In this document: piece after piece, positions 7,600-9,621 of the stretch
Layout of the letters: every line of letters starts with the position of its first letter
Numbering within the stretch: the stretch's first letter is position 1
From: JANWXR01 sp033577755
Lineage (GTDB): Bacteria > Chloroflexota > Anaerolineae > Anaerolineales > UBA6663
Length of the DNA stretch: 9,621 nucleotides
NCBI GenBank assembly: GCA_033577755.1
Contig: JAVQXV010000119.1
Span: 1-9,621, forward strand
Direction: 5' to 3'
Program-made: the position numbers and the translations under genes
The notes under the pieces: generated by a model
The model's database searches: none
Told to the model about the DNA's origin: nothing
The model's input: the letters and a program-made list of their open reading frames with translations, nothing else

Positions 7600-9093
7600 A
7601 TGCTTGCCGCCCATCTTGTCCTACTGCCCATCGTCGTACCACTGGCGGGCGCGGCGCTGGCCCTGGTCTTCTGGCGCCGGCCACGTGCGCAGGCCGGCTT
7701 TGCCTTCGGCGCACTGCTCGCTGCGCTGGCATCAAGTGCCTACCTGCTCTACCACGTCTGGACGATAGGCCGGCCGGTCGTCTTCCAAGTCGGCGGGTGG
7801 GCGGCGCCGTTTGGCATCAGTCTGGTCGGCGACTTACTTTCGGCAACGATGGCGCTCATGTGCCAGCTGGTCATCGCTGCCTGTGCACTGTACGCCCTCG
7901 GCAGCCGCGAGGCAGCTACCACGTACCCGACCTTTTACACGCTGCTGCTGACCCTGACCACCGGCCTGACCGGTGCCATGCTCACCGGTGACCTGTTCAA
8001 TCTGTTCGTCTTTGCCGAGCTGCTGGTGATTTCCGCCACCGCGCTGACCGCCATCTCTGACGACCGGCTCGGCGTGGAAGCGGCCTTCAAGTATTTCTAC
8101 GTCAGCACGCTGGCCGGCATCTGTCTCCTCATCGCCTGTGGCAGCCTGTATATTAGCTACGGTACGCTCAATCTGGCCGACCTGGCCGGGCGCATCGCCG
8201 CCGCTCCCGACCGGCCGCTGGTGGGCATCGCGCTGGCCATGCTCGCCGGCTTTTTCATGATCAAGAGCGCGGTGGTGCCCTTTCACTTCTGGCAGCCGGA
8301 CTTTCACGCGACGGCGCCTACGGCCATCTCGGCGTTGCTTTCGTCGGTGGTTGTCAAGCTGGGCGTCTACGGTTTCATCCGCCTGACGACGCTGCTCTAC
8401 GCCGGGCAGAGCGATGGTCTGCGCGCCGTGCTGGTCGCGCTGGGCGTGGTCGGGCTGTTTTTCGGTGGACTATCCGCAGCCGGCACCCATAACGCCAAAC
8501 GGATGCTGGCCTACTCCACGCTCGGGCAAATCGGCTACATCCTTATCGCCATCGGCTGGGGCACGCCACCGGCGCTGGCCGCGGCGGTAGTGTTCGCGTT
8601 CAATCATGCCTTGCTCAAGGCAGCGATGCTGATGTTGGCCGGTTACCTCGCCAGCCGTGCGCCGGTCAAGACGGCCTCGTTCGAAGTGCTGACCGGGTTG
8701 GGCAAGTACCTGCCGGTCGCCGGCGCGCTGTTCCTGCTCGGCGGGTTGGGGCTGGTCGGCATTCCGCCGCTCAACGGCTTCCTCAGCAAGCTGCTGGTGT
8801 TCCGCAGCGGCGTGGAGGTTGGTGACTACCTTGTGCTGGCATTGGCCGGCGTTGGCAGCCTGATCTCGCTGGTGTATATAGCACGTGCCTTCGAGCGCAT
8901 CTGGTGGCAACCGCCGGCTGATGGCGTCAAGGTCAAACCGGGAGACCAGCTCTTCGCCCCCGCCCTGCTGATTGCGCTTAGCGTGGTGCTGGGCGTGTGG
9001 GGCGAGCCGCTGCTGGCGCTGGCAAACGCGACGGCGGTCTGGCTCGGCGACCCGACCAATTACATCCAGGCGCTGCAACTGGTCAGAGGATAA
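7600..9093 (+). CDS. mrpD: Na+/H+ antiporter subunit D (MrpD/MnhD, NuoM/N-like)
   Basis: This 497-aa multi-spanning membrane protein is the usual length for MrpD, the second antiporter-like subunit of the Mrp complex. Conserved charged residues are in place: Glu140 in LFNLFVFAELLVISA, Lys222 in FFMIKSAVVPFHFW, Lys253 in SSVVVKLGVYG, Lys300 in KRMLAYSTLGQIGY, His336/Lys340 in FNHALLKAA and Lys397 in NGFLSKLLVF. Glu and Lys at the first two positions are known to be essential for transport in characterised MrpD proteins. ATG 7600 is chosen because the protein then begins MLAAHLVLLPIVVPLAGAAL, directly with the first helix. An in-frame TTG at 7531 would add a 23-residue polar extension encoded by the hairpin region. 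No good Shine-Dalgarno precedes ATG 7600. The stop codon abuts the mrpE ribosome binding site. Confidence 0.95.
   Translation: MLAAHLVLLPIVVPLAGAALALVFWRRPRAQAGFAFGALLAALASSAYLLYHVWTIGRPVVFQVGGWAAPFGISLVGDLLSATMALMCQLVIAACALYALGSREAATTYPTFYTLLLTLTTGLTGAMLTGDLFNLFVFAELLVISATALTAISDDRLGVEAAFKYFYVSTLAGICLLIACGSLYISYGTLNLADLAGRIAAAPDRPLVGIALAMLAGFFMIKSAVVPFHFWQPDFHATAPTAISALLSSVVVKLGVYGFIRLTTLLYAGQSDGLRAVLVALGVVGLFFGGLSAAGTHNAKRMLAYSTLGQIGYILIAIGWGTPPALAAAVVFAFNHALLKAAMLMLAGYLASRAPVKTASFEVLTGLGKYLPVAGALFLLGGLGLVGIPPLNGFLSKLLVFRSGVEVGDYLVLALAGVGSLISLVYIARAFERIWWQPPADGVKVKPGDQLFAPALLIALSVVLGVWGEPLLALANATAVWLGDPTNYIQALQLVRG
9085..9090 (+). promoter_or_regulatory. Ribosome binding site of mrpE
   Basis: AGAGGA lies 8 bases before ATG 9099 and within the last codons of mrpD. 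It is the clearest Shine-Dalgarno in the window and fixes the mrpE start against longer open-frame alternatives. Confidence 0.75.
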
Positions 9094-9098
9094 GACAT

Positions 9099-9578
9099 AT
9101 GTTGCGCTTTGTTCTGGTGACCCTGGCGCTCTCGCTCGTTTACCTGGGCCTGACAAGCAACTTCGAGTCGGCCAACATCATCATCGGCCTGTTGTTGGGA
9201 GCAGGCGTGGCGGCGCTGGAATATCCCCGGCGCGGCAAGATCACGGCCCGGCAGCTGCCCGGCGCGGCCTGGGCCTTGCTCGTGTACCTGGCTAGGCTGG
9301 CGGTGGACATCATCCGCAGCGGCCTGATCGTGGCCCGCATCGTGCTCGACCCCAGGCTGCCGATCCGTCCGGGCATCGTGGCCATCCGTTCGGGTATGGG
9401 GCCATGGGGCACGGCCCTCAGCGCACACGCCATCACCATCACCCCCGGCGAAATGGTGATGGAGATCAGCGAGGACGGCGTGATGTACACGCACTGTCTC
9501 GATGCTGAGAGCAGCGGCGCCGCTGCTGAGGAAGAGCAAGCCAAACGCCGGGCACTGCTGGAAAAGATCGTCACGTAA
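9099..9578 (+). CDS. mrpE: Na+/H+ antiporter subunit E (MrpE/MnhE)
   Basis: This 159-aa protein matches MrpE in length and layout. Two hydrophobic helices come first (about 4-19 and 26-40), followed by an amphipathic/hydrophobic stretch (about 55-82) with YLARLAVDIIRSGLIVARIV and a conserved cytoplasmic domain. That domain contains the MrpE signature, here HAITITPGEMVMEISEDG (100-117) followed by VMYTHCLD, corresponding to the usual N-s-I-T-L-T-P-G-T pattern. MrpE is needed for assembly or full activity of the antiporter complex rather than forming the ion channel itself. It starts 5 bases after the mrpD stop with a good ribosome binding site. The tail (about 135-159) is charged and likely helical (EEEQAKRRALLEKI). 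Its TAA stop overlaps the first bases of a heptamer-repeat hairpin. mrpF and mrpG, expected next, are not in the window. Confidence 0.94.
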   Translation: MLRFVLVTLALSLVYLGLTSNFESANIIIGLLLGAGVAALEYPRRGKITARQLPGAAWALLVYLARLAVDIIRSGLIVARIVLDPRLPIRPGIVAIRSGMGPWGTALSAHAITITPGEMVMEISEDGVMYTHCLDAESSGAAAEEEQAKRRALLEKIVT

Positions 9579-9621
9579 TACGGAATACGGAATACGAAGT
9601 ACGTATTGCGTATTGCGTATT
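9577..9621. repeat. Heptamer inverted-repeat hairpin (AATACGG / GTATTGC) at the end of mrpE
   Basis: The left arm AATACGGAATACGGAATACG (9577-9596) and the right arm CGTATTGCGTATTGCGTATT (9602-9621) pair at 18 of 20 positions around an AAGTA loop (9597-9601). The two mismatches are G opposite G, one per heptamer. Each arm is itself a tandem 7-nt repeat. The left arm uses the last two bases of the mrpE TAA. The right arm reaches the window edge, so the element may be longer. Confidence 0.9.

Noticed and set aside
4200..9578. Respiratory complex I or Mbh-type hydrogenase locus
   Set aside because: The NuoL-, NuoK- and NuoM/N-like genes are arranged A(B)-C-D-E with an MrpE protein and an MrpB domain, and no hydrogenase or NADH/quinone module subunits are present.
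9577..9621. Rho-independent terminator of the mrp operon
   Set aside because: The stem is AT-rich with regular mismatches and no T run is visible before the window ends; the repeated heptamers fit an interspersed repeat better, although termination cannot be excluded.

Overview
The window is GC-rich bacterial DNA with every supported gene on the + strand. It carries two membrane-transport loci and an unusual density of short-period repeats between and at the edges of the genes. The gene content together with the repeats (a CATCC/GGATG array, a degenerate CACCGCnGAG/CTCTGCG inverted element, an AAAATCC heptamer, and an AATACGG/GTATTGC hairpin) suggests a Chloroflexota-like genome. This is an inference from general familiarity, not a taxonomic assignment.

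Region 1 (1-4113) is a BMP-family ABC importer of the nucleoside-uptake type (NupNOPQ / BmpA-NupABC / RnsBACD class). It holds the last 47 codons of a probable BmpA/PnrA-like binding protein (1-144), a double-domain ATPase (about 496-2007), permease 1 (2001-3077, overlapping the ATPase gene by 7 bp) and permease 2 (3208-4113). Two gaps interrupt the operon. A 351-bp gap between the binding protein and the ATPase is filled by an inverted pair of short-repeat arrays around a small apical hairpin. A 130-bp gap between the permeases holds a degenerate inverted repeat ending in a T run.

Region 2 (4114-4199) is a short spacer with a palindrome and an AT-rich -10-like box next to the next start codon, perhaps a promoter for a leaderless transcript.

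Region 3 (4200-9578) is the front of an Mrp/Mnh/Sha-type multisubunit Na+/H+ antiporter operon in the group-2 arrangement: mrpA fused to mrpB (996 aa), mrpC, mrpD and mrpE. mrpF and mrpG would be expected just past the window. A short hairpin lies between mrpC and mrpD. The 3' end of the mrpAB fusion gene is a low-complexity heptamer repeat that has become coding. The mrpE stop codon overlaps a heptamer-repeat hairpin that runs off the window end.

The protein-coding content is conventional. I see no defence system, mobile-element gene, RNA gene or CRISPR array. The part worth following up is the set of structurally similar but sequence-unrelated inverted or tandem short repeats inserted at operon junctions. 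In two or three places these touch or enter reading frames (ATPase start, MrpAB C-terminus, mrpE stop).
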